A stretch of DNA of 64,000 nucleotides from Mercurialis annua (lineage: Eukaryota > Streptophyta > Magnoliopsida > Malpighiales > Euphorbiaceae): assembly GCF_937616625.2 (NCBI RefSeq), contig NC_065570.1, positions 68,475,665 to 68,539,664 on the forward strand, written 5' to 3'. The position numbers were made by a program, and so were the translations under genes. Below, piece by piece: positions 1 to 10,769 of the stretch. Each line of letters opens with the position of its first letter. The stretch's first letter is position 1. Below the pieces are notes generated by a model that searched no databases, had not been told where the DNA came from, and saw nothing but the letters and a program-made list of their open reading frames with translations.

Positions 1-1
1 T

Positions 2-3000
2 CTTATATCAGTGAGCCGTTTGACAAAAAGTTTGAATTGTTCAATGACTTTTTTCCCTTATTGGTGTATCTTGCAGGATCTTGCAACGAGGAAGACGATT
101 GGTTTGGGTAAACAACGGAACGGACTGTACTACTTGACGACATTAGCAACAAAAAGACCTGTCACCAACTCTTCTACACCCACCACACAACCTGCTTGCA
201 ATCACACCATTAGCTGCTCCACTGACCTCTGGCACAATCGTCTTGGTCATATATCATCTTCTTGTTTACATTTCATAGCAAAACATTTCTTAAACTTTTC
301 CATTCAGCCTAATAATGCTTGTCATATATGTCCTTTGGCAAAACAGAGTAGATTACCTTTCAATACTAGTAAAATTTCTTCTACTCGAGCTTTTGAACTT
401 ATTCATTGTGACATATGGGGTCGATATCGTTACTCATCCCTTTCGGGAGCACACTATTTCCTTACTATTGTCGATGATTATACCCGTTTTACATGGATTT
501 TTTTAATGCGGCACAAAAATGAAGCACAACCAATTTTAAAACATTTTTTTAGTTATGCTCTCACCCAATTTGAATCTCGGATTAAAATTTTTCGTAGCGA
601 CAATGGAAGCGAATTCATATCACTCCGCTCTTTTTTTTCCGACAATGGTGTTATTTTTCAGCATTCTTGTGTTTACACGCCCCAACAAAATGGGGTTGTG
701 GAACGCAAGCATCGCCATATTCTTCAAGTTGCTCGTGCTCTAAAATTCCAAGCCCACCTCCCTACTCAATTTTGGGGAGAATGTGTTCTTACCGCTGTTC
801 ATCTAATTAATCGCCTACCTACCCCAATTCTTTCTTATAAATCGCCATTTGAACTTCTCCATTTAAAAATACCTTCTTTTTCTCATCTTCGCGTGTTTGG
901 GTGCCTTGCTTATGCCACCAACATAAATCCTACTCATAAATTTGATACTCGAGCAATTCAATCCATTTTCATTGGTTATCCAACCGGACAAAAAGCTTAC
1001 AAATTATACAATTTATCAACACGGAAAATTTTTACTAGTCGAGATGTCAAATTTCATGAAAATATTTTTCCTTATGCTTCGAAACAGCCCAGCCAAGTAT
1101 TGGACCAACAATCAGGCCCAATTCCGTACCTAACTCCTAATGACTTATCTTTAGAGTTTCCCACTTCCAGCACACCTTCTACTTCCTCTTCACATCCAGA
1201 TACAAATACGTCATCTCTACTTCCCTTACCATCAAGACCTCCACCGCCTTCCTTCCGTACATACTCTCGCCGTCCCTCATTTACCTCTTCTCGACCCAAT
1301 CCACTACCTTCATCACAGCCCAACCTACAACATGATACCCAACCTGAACTTAATCGTGCCGTTATAACCATACCTGATTCCGCACCTGAACGCGCAGACC
1401 CCGCAATTCCTCCTATTCGTCGCTCCAGTCGTCAGTCCGTTCCTCCCATCCGTTATAACGACTATAAATGTAATCATGTTAACTCTAATTGGTCGTCTTC
1501 TTTGTTGCCTGGTCCAGTTAAGGGCACCCGGTATCCTCTGGCTCATTATCTCTCCTACAATCGGTACACACCACGTCATCAAGCCTTTTTGACTCAGCTT
1601 CAACAAGTTTCAGAACCTCGCTCGTACTCTGAAGCCGCAGCGCATCCTGAATGGAAAGCGGCAATGGATTCTGAATTACAAGCACTTCAAGAAAATGGCA
1701 CTTGGACATTACAATCTCTTCCGGCTGGCAAAATTCCGATTGGTTGTCGTTGGGTCTATAAGGTGAAACATAAAGCCGATGGTTCTGTTGAGAGATATAA
1801 AGCACGGTTAGTTGCAAAGGGCTTCACTCAATTGGAAGGGGTAGATTATCAAGAGACATTTTCTCCCACTGCAAAAATCACTACGGTACGGTGTTTATTA
1901 GCTTTGGCAGCAGCTCGACGATGGGTATTGCACCAATTGGATGTGAACAATGCCTTTCTTCATGGGAATTTATCAGAGGAAATTTATATGTCCCCTCCAC
2001 CGGGTCTTCGGCGACAGGGGGAGGAGCATCTATTTTGTCGACTACATAAGTCTTTATACGGTTTGAAGCAAGCCTCAAGGCAGTGGTTTGAGAAATTTTC
2101 TGATGCTATTCAATCAGCCGGGTATGTACAATCTAAAGCTGATTATTCATTGTTCACTAGAAAGCATGGGAATTCATTTACTGCACTTTTAATCTATGTT
2201 GATGATATTTTGATTACCGGGAATGATCTTAAGGCTATTGACTCTATTAAACAGTTCTTACATAGTCAATTTCGTCTTAAGGATCTTGGAAATCTGAAAT
2301 ACTTTCTTGGCATTGAGGTATCTTCTTCTAAACATGGGATATATGTTTGTCAACGTAAGTATGCTCTAGAAATTATTGAAGATACAGGTTTATTAGGAGC
2401 TGCCCCCGTTGATACTCCTATGGAAAAAGGTTTAAAGCTATCTGACGAGAGTGATTTACTCAAAGATCCAGGAAAGTATAGAAGATTGATTGGTAGGCTC
2501 ATTTATTTAACCGTTTCTCGCCCTGACATTACCTATGCAGTGCATGTTTTGAGCAGATTTATGAATCAACCAAGGAAGCTTCATTGGGATGCAGCACTGA
2601 GAATTGTACGTTACCTCAAGGGTGCTCCCGGAAAAGGTTTATTCTTCTCCTCAGATAATGATTTGAAATTAAGAGCGTATTGTGATTCTGATTGGGCGGG
2701 GTGTCCAATAACTAGAAGATCCACCACTGGTTATTGTATTTTTCTTGGACCCTCATTGATTTCCTGGAAGTCGAAGCGTCAGAAAACAGTTTCTTTGTCT
2801 TCAGCAGAAGCGGAGTATCGTGCTATGACAGGGACATGTTGCGAATTGACATGGTTATCCTATTTGTTTAAAGATCTGAATTTGTTCTTTCATGAGCCTG
2901 CCTTACTGTTTTGTGATAATAAGGCAGCTATACACATTGCGGCCAATCCCGTGTTTCATGAGAGAACTAGACACATCGAAATGGATTGCCACTATATTAG

Positions 3001-3148
3001 AGACAAAATTCTAAATGGGTCTGTCGTTACAAGACATGTTAACTCAGCTCGTCAACTAGCTGATGTGTTTACTAAGCCATTGGGGAAAGACATTTTTGTT
3101 CCAATTATTTGCAAGTTAGGAGTGCAAGACATCCACTCTCCAACTTGA
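2..3148 (+). CDS. copia Pol polyprotein (integrase-RT-RNase H), 5' partial
   Basis: This is the polyprotein for reverse transcription and integration of the element. The frame is open from base 2, so the GTG at 11 is not a real start. The reading begins in the GAG-pre-integrase segment. Visible landmarks are the zinc-binding HNRLGH followed by CHIC, and integrase core acidic residues in CDIWG (about 404), SDNG (Asp codon at 599) and the ERK motif (Glu codon at 701). The last two are separated by 33 residues, two fewer than the usual 35. A Ser/Pro/Thr-rich linker lies at about 1130-1420. Reverse transcriptase carries QLDVNNAFLHG and the YVDD catalytic box (2195-2206). RNase H carries YCDSDWAG (about 2680) and SSAEAEYRAM. 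The frame ends 7 nt before the LTR. No stop or frameshift was seen. Product class is certain; activity is unknown. Confidence 0.95.
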   Translation, partial: LISVSRLTKSLNCSMTFFPYWCILQDLATRKTIGLGKQRNGLYYLTTLATKRPVTNSSTPTTQPACNHTISCSTDLWHNRLGHISSSCLHFIAKHFLNFSIQPNNACHICPLAKQSRLPFNTSKISSTRAFELIHCDIWGRYRYSSLSGAHYFLTIVDDYTRFTWIFLMRHKNEAQPILKHFFSYALTQFESRIKIFRSDNGSEFISLRSFFSDNGVIFQHSCVYTPQQNGVVERKHRHILQVARALKFQAHLPTQFWGECVLTAVHLINRLPTPILSYKSPFELLHLKIPSFSHLRVFGCLAYATNINPTHKFDTRAIQSIFIGYPTGQKAYKLYNLSTRKIFTSRDVKFHENIFPYASKQPSQVLDQQSGPIPYLTPNDLSLEFPTSSTPSTSSSHPDTNTSSLLPLPSRPPPPSFRTYSRRPSFTSSRPNPLPSSQPNLQHDTQPELNRAVITIPDSAPERADPAIPPIRRSSRQSVPPIRYNDYKCNHVNSNWSSSLLPGPVKGTRYPLAHYLSYNRYTPRHQAFLTQLQQVSEPRSYSEAAAHPEWKAAMDSELQALQENGTWTLQSLPAGKIPIGCRWVYKVKHKADGSVERYKARLVAKGFTQLEGVDYQETFSPTAKITTVRCLLALAAARRWVLHQLDVNNAFLHGNLSEEIYMSPPPGLRRQGEEHLFCRLHKSLYGLKQASRQWFEKFSDAIQSAGYVQSKADYSLFTRKHGNSFTALLIYVDDILITGNDLKAIDSIKQFLHSQFRLKDLGNLKYFLGIEVSSSKHGIYVCQRKYALEIIEDTGLLGAAPVDTPMEKGLKLSDESDLLKDPGKYRRLIGRLIYLTVSRPDITYAVHVLSRFMNQPRKLHWDAALRIVRYLKGAPGKGLFFSSDNDLKLRAYCDSDWAGCPITRRSTTGYCIFLGPSLISWKSKRQKTVSLSSAEAEYRAMTGTCCELTWLSYLFKDLNLFFHEPALLFCDNKAAIHIAANPVFHERTRHIEMDCHYIRDKILNGSVVTRHVNSARQLADVFTKPLGKDIFVPIICKLGVQDIHSPT

Positions 3149-3155
3149 GGGGGAG

Positions 3156-3348
3156 TGTTAGGAAATAAATCAATCATTAATGTTGATTGATATGTAAATT
3201 GGTTGTAACTTTATTTAGAGAGTAATTAGTTCCTAATTTGTAGCAAATCTTGATATTCTTTTGTAATCACTCCTGTATATATAGGAGGCATTCTTGTATT
3301 AATAAAATCATCAATTCAGCCTTATTCTTTCTTCTTTTTACATTATCA
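3156..3348 (+). repeat. right LTR of the copia element
   Basis: It starts TGTTAGGAAAT immediately after the polypurine tract. It contains a TATA-like CTGTATATATAGG (about 3271-3283) and an AATAAA signal at about 3301. The right border is uncertain: it should end in CA, and candidates are 3342 or 3348. At about 190 bp it is short for a copia LTR. The partner LTR is outside the window, so the border rests on the TG/CA rule only. Confidence 0.75.
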
Positions 3349-5781
3349 ACGAAGTGTAATTCAATTACCAAAAAGCGAAGATAAATCGAAGATCATCAAT
3401 AATAAAATGAAATCGTTTATGAGTTATATTAGGTTTATTTATTTTTTATTGTGTTTTTTTGGATGTTTTATTTTATTCTTTCTTTGTGAAATGTTTGTTG
3501 TCCTTCCTCTGTGGAAGGTTTGTTGTCTCTTTTTTATGAAGGAGTTATCAAGTGGTGGTTGAACCGGATGATGTGAGTTTGCAGGTGATGGGTGATGGAT
3601 GAAGTTTGATGGAAGATTGATTAAAGACTGTACTTAATTAGCGAAACATTTAATAATTTATTTTTGTTTTCGTAAGTAAGATCTGCGAATCAGACAGTAT
3701 GTTGTTTGTTCCATGTCAGGTCATCGGATTTCGTTTTCAAATTATCTCGAATTTTTTACAAATGTAACTGTTTCATATTCGATTTAATGAAATTTGACGA
3801 ATTCAAAAAAAAAACACCACTTTATATATTCATGTAAATATTAAACGTCAAATAAAATATACTACTTTTTTTTTGAATGTTTCATAAGCAAATAACAGTT
3901 TTTAAATTTTTTTTTTTAATAATTCAATTCTATCATATAAGACTCTACTGTATCTTTTAAGGAAAGTGGCAAATTAATTTTTTTATATGATTATAAATAA
4001 TAATTATATATAACTATTTAATGGGGTGCAATTAGTATTTTATTTGTGCCGAAGAGGGCCTTATTGCTGCACGTGCAATTTAGTGAACGTATCCTAACAG
4101 TATTTGGTTAATGCTGAGGAACATATTTTTGATATCTTGAAGAAAGGAGGATACGAAGCCTTCTTTTTTGGAGGAGCATTTGTAGGTAATAAATAGATCA
4201 AATTCACAATTTCCCTATCTTAACAGTATTTTATTTTTTATTAATTACTAATTTAATTAGAAATAAATAATGATCATAAAACCAATTACTAATATAAATT
4301 TAAAAGGATTATTAAGTAAATTTGCTTGTCCCCGTAAATTTTTACAATAAAGTGACAAATAAATTTTTAATAGAAAAAAGACAGATAAAATTTTCATAAA
4401 AAAAAAACAACCACCATATTAAAATTTTAAAAAACAAAATTAATATAACCTCTAACCAGTTTTATCTTCAGTTTTTGAAATATTTTGATCTATCTCTGAC
4501 TCTTGATTCACATATATATTGAAATTGATGTGTTTCAGCTATTTATTTTATTCTATGTAAATAAAACAATATAAAGAAAAATGATTAATGTAAACGGTAA
4601 AAATAAACAATTGAGAGCGGTCGAAAAGAAAAAAAGAATCTTGACGGCCAAGATTTTTTTATTTAAAAAAAAAGAGAGAAGGCTAGTTTTAGATCCAATA
4701 GAAAGTTACATAATTAATATTTTAAATCTTTATAATTTACTTTTATTTATTTTTTCATTATATGCTTATTAAATACTTAGACTTATTCACTTTTTAGAGT
4801 AATCACAATAAATAATGGATTTTTAAATAAGGATATATAAAAAAAAATTAATTTTAAAAATTATAAAATGGAAGTGGACAAAAATATTGAAAAAAGAACA
4901 GGAGATGAAAACAGTAACATAATGAATAAAAAAAATAAGAAAATTACAGATAAAATGGAACCTTATTAATAATCAATGATGGAACCAAATTTTTAGAGTA
5001 ATGTAAGTAAACAAATTACAAATAAGATGGAACCTAATTAACAATCAATAATGAAAATCAAATTTTAGAGTGATGGCCGAATAATTGAATATATATTTTT
5101 GTAGTTTTAACTATTAATTGTTAATTACAGATACAAAGTTTAAACCGAAAATCTTTCAATGCTTTTAGAAATCCAAGTTAGGTTGACATTTGCATTAATC
5201 GAATATTGATCAGTTCATGTTTTTTTGGGAATGTAAATGAAAGATGACATATCAGAGTGGTCGGAAAGGTTGAGCATCATATGGTTGATCCGTGAAATGA
5301 ATGCTCTCATTGATTGATTGATCATTATATTTAAATTAAAAATTATGGTTCTCAATCCACAAGTCTTTATAAGAAACAATTAAATACAAATTTGCAAGAA
5401 AATTAAAAAAATGTCGAGTATAAAATTTCAAATCAGAAATAAAAATTATATAAATTATAAAATTTAAAAAAATATTATTTTTTGTTGTTAAAATTATTTT
5501 TTAATACGGCTAATATGTAAAATAAATATCAATTTAATTCCGCGCAAATGTGTGGGTTTACGACTAGTTTTATAAATAATTCCAAGAGCAGTATGGATAC
5601 TACTGTCATGTAAAACAAGTCAATGGCCACAAGTTGTCAACCAAATATGCATGGGCCTCATTAGTATATCAGAATCAATTTATGGGCAAAACCAGCGTCG
5701 TGTTTTTATATAGCTGGGTCGGTTCCATCGAAATAATATCCAAAGAATAAAATCCAATTTATAACTTGAATCAAATTAACA

Positions 5782-5898
5782 ATTCAAATATACCTCTAAC
5801 GTCTTAAAAAGTGAATAAACATACCCCGATTTTCACTCATAAACGAGACATTGGGGCCTCGTTGTTCACGTTTTAAGATGTTAGAGGCATATTTGAAT
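5782..5898. repeat. inverted-repeat element (MITE-like)
   Basis: ATTCAAATATACCTCTAAC at 5782-5800 is matched with one mismatch by its inverted copy at 5880-5898, with further imperfect complementarity inside (CCCCGATTTT / GGGGCCTCG region). A related sequence occurs at about 22125-22245 (the same motif around CAAATATACTCCTAACGTCTTAAAAA), so this is a dispersed family and not a chance hairpin. The superfamily is not determined and no clear target duplication was found. Confidence 0.5.
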
Positions 5899-7170
5899 CT
5901 TTTCATACGTTGAGGACTTATTTGATCCTCGCGCCAAATTTTGGGGGTATAACTGATCTTTTTTCCCAGCTCAATCATGCACTTTAACTCTGATTTTAAT
6001 TAGTCGTCTGTAATGCAAACAAAGACTAATTCCAAATTTTATGAAACTTTATCCAAAAATCCAATAAAATATAAACAAATAAATTATTCGAATTCGACTT
6101 ATATTTTATTTTTAATAAATTTTGGAAGATTTATTAAGTTCAAATCAGTCTCACTTGACTAAAATTATTATGTCCAAATTTCATAAGAATTTGATGGTAG
6201 CTTCATCAAATTTTTTCGCAAATATTGACACTAAAATTATTTACGCGGGACTTATAAATTATTTTTGTTTAATTTAAACTAACTAATAATATTTATTTGT
6301 TAAAAATTGAAACTAATTAAAAAAATACTCTTTTTCTTTCTTTCTCTCCACTCCTCCACCGCCTTATTTGTTTATTTTTTCTTTTTCCTTTTAATATATA
6401 TATATTAACTTATATTCTTTAATTTAACATCGAAACTTTCGAGTTTCGACATTTTAATTTTAAAGTTTTTCAAACAATAAACTCTCTATTTAGAGACATA
6501 TATTGATATATTAATTATTAATATATTTATTTAAACGCCGCTAAAGAGTATATTCTTAAATTTATTAGTCACGTTCACACTCGTTTATTGAAATTTAAAT
6601 TTCCAATTTAAATTTTAAACTCCTATTATTGTAATTTACTTTTAAAGATATGTATAGATTAAATTTACGTTGAAATTTATTGTACGTACTCCCGGTTTAT
6701 TGAATCATTTCCCGTAATTTAATTTAATAACCTTAAATAGTCAAATCTGAGTACTAACCTTTGAGTATTAAACTTAGTTTTTTGAATAGTTTTTTTTAAT
6801 ATTCGAACTCTCAAAATATTATTTTTAATATTTTAATTACTCCAATTTGACCTCGTGACACATTTTAATTATTTGAAATTATGGGGTGTTATAATAAATA
6901 ATTGTCTTTAATTAGAGCATTTTATAAAAAATGAAGACACATTTGCAAAATTTAGAATATTCATTGTGTTTTTCTAACTGTGTGAAATTGGTAAAATTTA
7001 CAATTGTTTAGGAACGGAGGGGTTATATTTTTTTTAGGACAATCCAATCTTGAAGCTTCTGTACTTTTTTTTTCTTTCTATGTGGCTGTTTTTTAAAATT
7101 TTGTATTCATTAGATTCTTTTATCTCACAAATTTAATTTATATGTCATCTTTAAGACGGGATCGTATGTG

Positions 7171-7372
7171 CAGTGGCGGACCTATAATTTTTTTTTATAA
7201 AATAGATAAAATTATACTTAAAGTTTATAAAATATGCAAAATTGACAAAACATAGATTTAAGGTTGGTAATGCTATAAATTTTAAAACGGATTATTTATA
7301 TATTTTTAAAAAATAATAAAATAATTAAAATGGATAATTGTCCACCATAATTTCTTTTTAGGTCCACCCTTA
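7171..7372. mobile_element. hAT-type miniature element
   Basis: The left end CAGTGGCGGACCTA and the inverted right end TAAGGGTGGACCTA form imperfect terminal repeats. They are flanked by near-identical 8-bp direct repeats (CGTATGTG at 7163-7170 and CGTGTGTG at 7373-7380), as expected for hAT transposition. The 202-bp interior is AT-rich and non-coding. The end sequence matches that of the larger hAT at 23062-24002. Confidence 0.65.
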
Positions 7373-9114
7373 CGTGTGTGCTTAGTTGCTATAGAAAAAA
7401 TATGTTTATTTTTGGTAGTATCATTTAATCTTTACAAATGATGGTTTTATGTAATTTTTCCAATGGACCTATTCATACTTGATAGTAATACAGTGAGCTT
7501 TAATTCAATGGGTTAAATGAAGATAACATATTTGACTTTTATTTTATGTACATGTGGTGGCAGGTTACTGAGACGATTAAAGGGAAATGCAGGTAGTAGT
7601 TTGCAGGCAAGGGTGGAGCCAGCACTTATATCCAAATTAAGAATATCTATTCAAACTTAATTTCAGTAGGGTCCGTCTATACGATTTTATTTTCTTTCCA
7701 ATTTTAGGAAAAATTAAAATAATTAAAGAGAATTAAATATATACAAATGGCTATACAATATATGAGTAAAAATTATATGTGGACTTTTTTAGTTAAAAAC
7801 AAATAAATAATTCTGAAATTTATGAAAAATGGACGATGTTATGATTCAATCATCAGTTTAATGGTCCATCAATTTCTGCAATCTTTTCTTGTTTTAAGCG
7901 GTTGAACTATATTTTTAATTTGTAGGCAATAGTACCGATCATATTTGATTTTTTTTCACAGTCAATTTTATTGATCTGATTGGTCGATCTATGTTTTAAA
8001 ATACTACTACTATGTTTGGTTTATAAAATATGTGCGGAATGAAATAGTTATTCCATTTAAAATCACTGTTTTTTTTATTTTAATTTATATAATAGTTATT
8101 TTATAAAACTGATATCTATGATTTGGTGAACACTTTAAAAAAAATAAGATATAGCTGTTTTATATTTTATGAAATAGATATATACCATTTTATACTAGTA
8201 TTTCATTTCGTAAATTAAAGATGGGCTATGTGAGTCGGAGGAGATTTAAAACCTTTATTTTTTCATTTTATAGTTTTGATTGGTTGAACTCAAGATAAAG
8301 TATAAAGGTTTTTTATTTAAACCTTTTCGTCAATTGTTCTTGACAAAATGTCTGCACTTGACATGTGCGTTTACTTCTTCTTTTTCAAAAATAAAATTAA
8401 TTTATAAAGACATATATAAATATACCATATGATTTATTCAAAAAGAAAAAATACAATATGATCCTTTGCAATGGCTGGTTGTGCCTTCGAAGATTGAGAC
8501 CAGTAACGGATATGGACTTTTCTTTTAGGGGTCCAAATTGGTAAAAAAAAATTAAGAGGAAATAGTTTATTCTTATCAAACTTAAAGAGTAAATCTTTAA
8601 AATAAAAAAATATCATATATAAAAATAATTATTTATTCAAATTATTAGAATGGTTATTTAGTTATTGAATATGCATGTCCACATAATAAAATAACTCAAA
8701 CCGTAAATAATGAAGGTTGATCATTTATTCACTTCTATATCGTGATCTAATTAAGTAAATATATATTTTAGAACAAATGTCTCTTATTTAATATGAAATT
8801 GACAAATTTTCTCGATAAAAAATCTACGCGAATTATGTGAGATTTGATATTTTATTAAAATGAATAAAATTTAATAAATAAAGTATCTATTTCGTCCAAT
8901 TGTACTTAAAAATTTATTTAAAATTGGTTTGAAATTTATTTTATTTTATAAAAATGAAATTCATATAAGTTTCTTTGATATAAGTATGACTAATTATACA
9001 AAATTTAACAATAAAGTTATTAAATAATTATTTGTAGATAAATTTTGTAAAGTTATATAAAAATTATTTAAATCAAAAGTATCATTTTATTTTTGATAAA
9101 GTTATAAAATTTAA

Positions 9115-9986
9115 TCCGACGCTAAATTCCTGGTCGCTAAATCATTTAGCTACGGAAAGAAAAAATTAACGACGGACATTAAAAAATTTAGCGACAGATT
9201 TTAATCTGTCACTAATTTTTCTTTTAATAAAAATAAAAAATAAACTAATATTTTTAATTAAAGCTAAAAATGAAACATTATTTAATCTATAGCCCAGGTC
9301 ACCCACCCACCACCCGAAATCGGTCACCTATCATCATCCTCCTACAATTTTCGCAAACTTCCCAGTAGGTCAGCCATCCTTCCATTACTCTCAGCCAAAC
9401 CTCTTTGTCTCTGTAGTTTCCCTGCGCGTAACTCCATTTTAGCTAACTCAGATTCTTGATACATATCTATGTATATTATATTTAAATATAACTAAAAGGA
9501 ACGAATATTTACTCCTGCAATTAACTGCCGCATTATAAAATAATTATTTTTTTCATACTAATTATTTTTTAAATAAATAATTAATAAATTATTTTTTCTA
9601 ATAATTATTTTAAATAAAAACAACAAATTATTACTTTTACACTTTATTACCGCATTCTAATATAATAATTTTTTTGATATTTGATAATTTTTTTAATAAA
9701 TAATTTTTTTAATAAAATTAATACTTTTTGCGACGGATTGTGTAATCTGTCGCTAAATGTAATAAAAGTAACACTTTTAGCGACAAAATTTTAAATCTGT
9801 CGCTAAAAGTGAAAAAAATTGGCGGGGTTTTTCCCGCCATTTTAGAGACGCAAGTTGGCGGGATGAATCCCGCCATTTTTTTGAGGATTTAGCGACAGAT
9901 TCAAAATCCGTCGCTAAATTCGTCGCTAAATTTGATTTTAGCGACGGATTCCAAATTCGTCATTAATCGACTGTTTTCTAGTAGTG
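9115..9986. mobile_element. CACTA (En/Spm) element, right end intact, left end lost
   Basis: The right border, read on the minus strand, begins CACTACTAGAAAACAG, a classic CACTA terminus. Subterminal repeats of the form AGCGACGGATT / AATCCGTCGCTAAA recur in both orientations at about 9116-9220 and 9730-9960, which is the transposase-binding array typical of the superfamily. No matching CACTA left terminus is visible near 9115, so the left boundary is only where the repeats stop. The core (9290-9470) is less AT-rich and contains no long frame. Two GGCGGG/CCCGCC hairpins lie at about 9822-9878. Confidence 0.75.
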
Positions 9987-10000
9987 AATCATAGGTTTCG

Positions 10001-10769
10001 GACATTGTTTTCAGCAGCTCCAACATTAACAGTGATAAGATTTATTGGAAATATGGAAGTTTGGGTTATACTCCAAGTTCCTTTGTGAAGCTTCAACGAA
10101 GACATATTCATACTGATAAACCCTTCCCTTGTATTTGGAATTACATTTCACCTCCTCCAGTGAAATTTTTTATGTGGACTGCATTTCATGGTCGGGTAAC
10201 CTCTCTGTCTTTTCTTGCTTCTCAAAACATTAACACAAATGATTCTATTTGCTGTGGTGTTTGTGGTGATCCGGAAGATCAAGATCAGATTCTTATGCAC
10301 TGTCCTTTTGCTAATTCTGTTTGGAATCTAGTTTTTTTGTAAATTTGGATTGAACTGGATTATGCCGAGGATCTTTGATGATTTTTTGCTGCAATGGAGA
10401 TTCTTGATTCATGTGGGTAGATACTTCAAGTTATGGTGCTCGATTTGGGACTCGATTATTTGGAACTTTGGAAAGCACGTAATAAGAGAGTTTTTCGAAA
10501 CAAAAATACAGTTTTTTCACTATTGTCCTGTGGAGCTTTAACAAGGCGGTCTTTTATTTTCGATGTAATTAGGTTAGATTTTCTTATTCTAGTATGGATT
10601 TTTTTAAAAATTCAGATTGTATTGTTATGAACTTTCGTTGGTTCTCTTCTATCGCAGAGGCGTAGCTTTTAGTGCGCACTTTTGTGTCACTTTTTGTGTG
10701 TAAGTTTTGTCTTAGGTGTTTTGCCACTTCTCGTGGCTTTTTAATACAAATTCATTCATAAAAAAAAAA
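10001..10769 (+). pseudogene. decayed L1-type LINE, 3' end of ORF2
   Basis: The conceptual translation from about 10013 to 10342 shows the zinc-binding reverse-transcriptase C-terminal domain of plant LINEs (zf-RVT): KIYWKYGS, then VKFFMWTAFHGR, then a CCGVCG...HCPFA zinc motif. After a stop at about 10340 the frame is broken. A second frame at about 10433-10500 still reads LELWKARNKRVFRNKN, the usual sequence downstream of this domain. The remnant ends in a run of 10 A at 10760-10769, the retrotransposed 3' tail. It is 5'-truncated just beyond the CACTA terminus and inactive. It is homologous in plan, but not closely identical, to the intact LINE at 55412-61235. Confidence 0.85.

Larger units (their letters stand above)
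1..3348 (+). mobile_element. Ty1/copia LTR retrotransposon, 3' part with right LTR
   Basis: The window opens inside a copia-type element. An uninterrupted pol reading frame runs to a stop at 3146-3148 in the copia order (integrase, then reverse transcriptase, then RNase H). It is followed directly by a polypurine tract (about 3147-3155) and a short LTR beginning TGTTAGG at 3156. The 5' LTR, primer-binding site and gag lie to the left of the window, so insertion age (LTR divergence) and target-site duplication cannot be judged. The open frame of more than 1,000 codons suggests a relatively young or still constrained copy. Confidence 0.95.
3349..9114. other. AT-rich intergenic spacer, no gene seen
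   Basis: About 5.8 kb of very AT-rich sequence without a convincing coding frame. Short open stretches (for example 4581-4772) are low-complexity Lys/Asn/Leu-rich chance frames. Two miniature elements are listed separately (5782-5898 and 7171-7372). A sequence at about 7609 (CAAGGGTGGAGCCAGCAC) resembles an isolated hAT end with no partner found. Confidence 0.7.

Noticed and set aside
1072..2078. Several minus-strand frames of 65-99 codons
   Set aside because: They are antisense to the copia pol frame, which is strongly supported by domains.
7605..7650. hAT-like end CAAGGGTGGAGCCAGCAC
   Set aside because: No matching right end or 8-bp duplication found.
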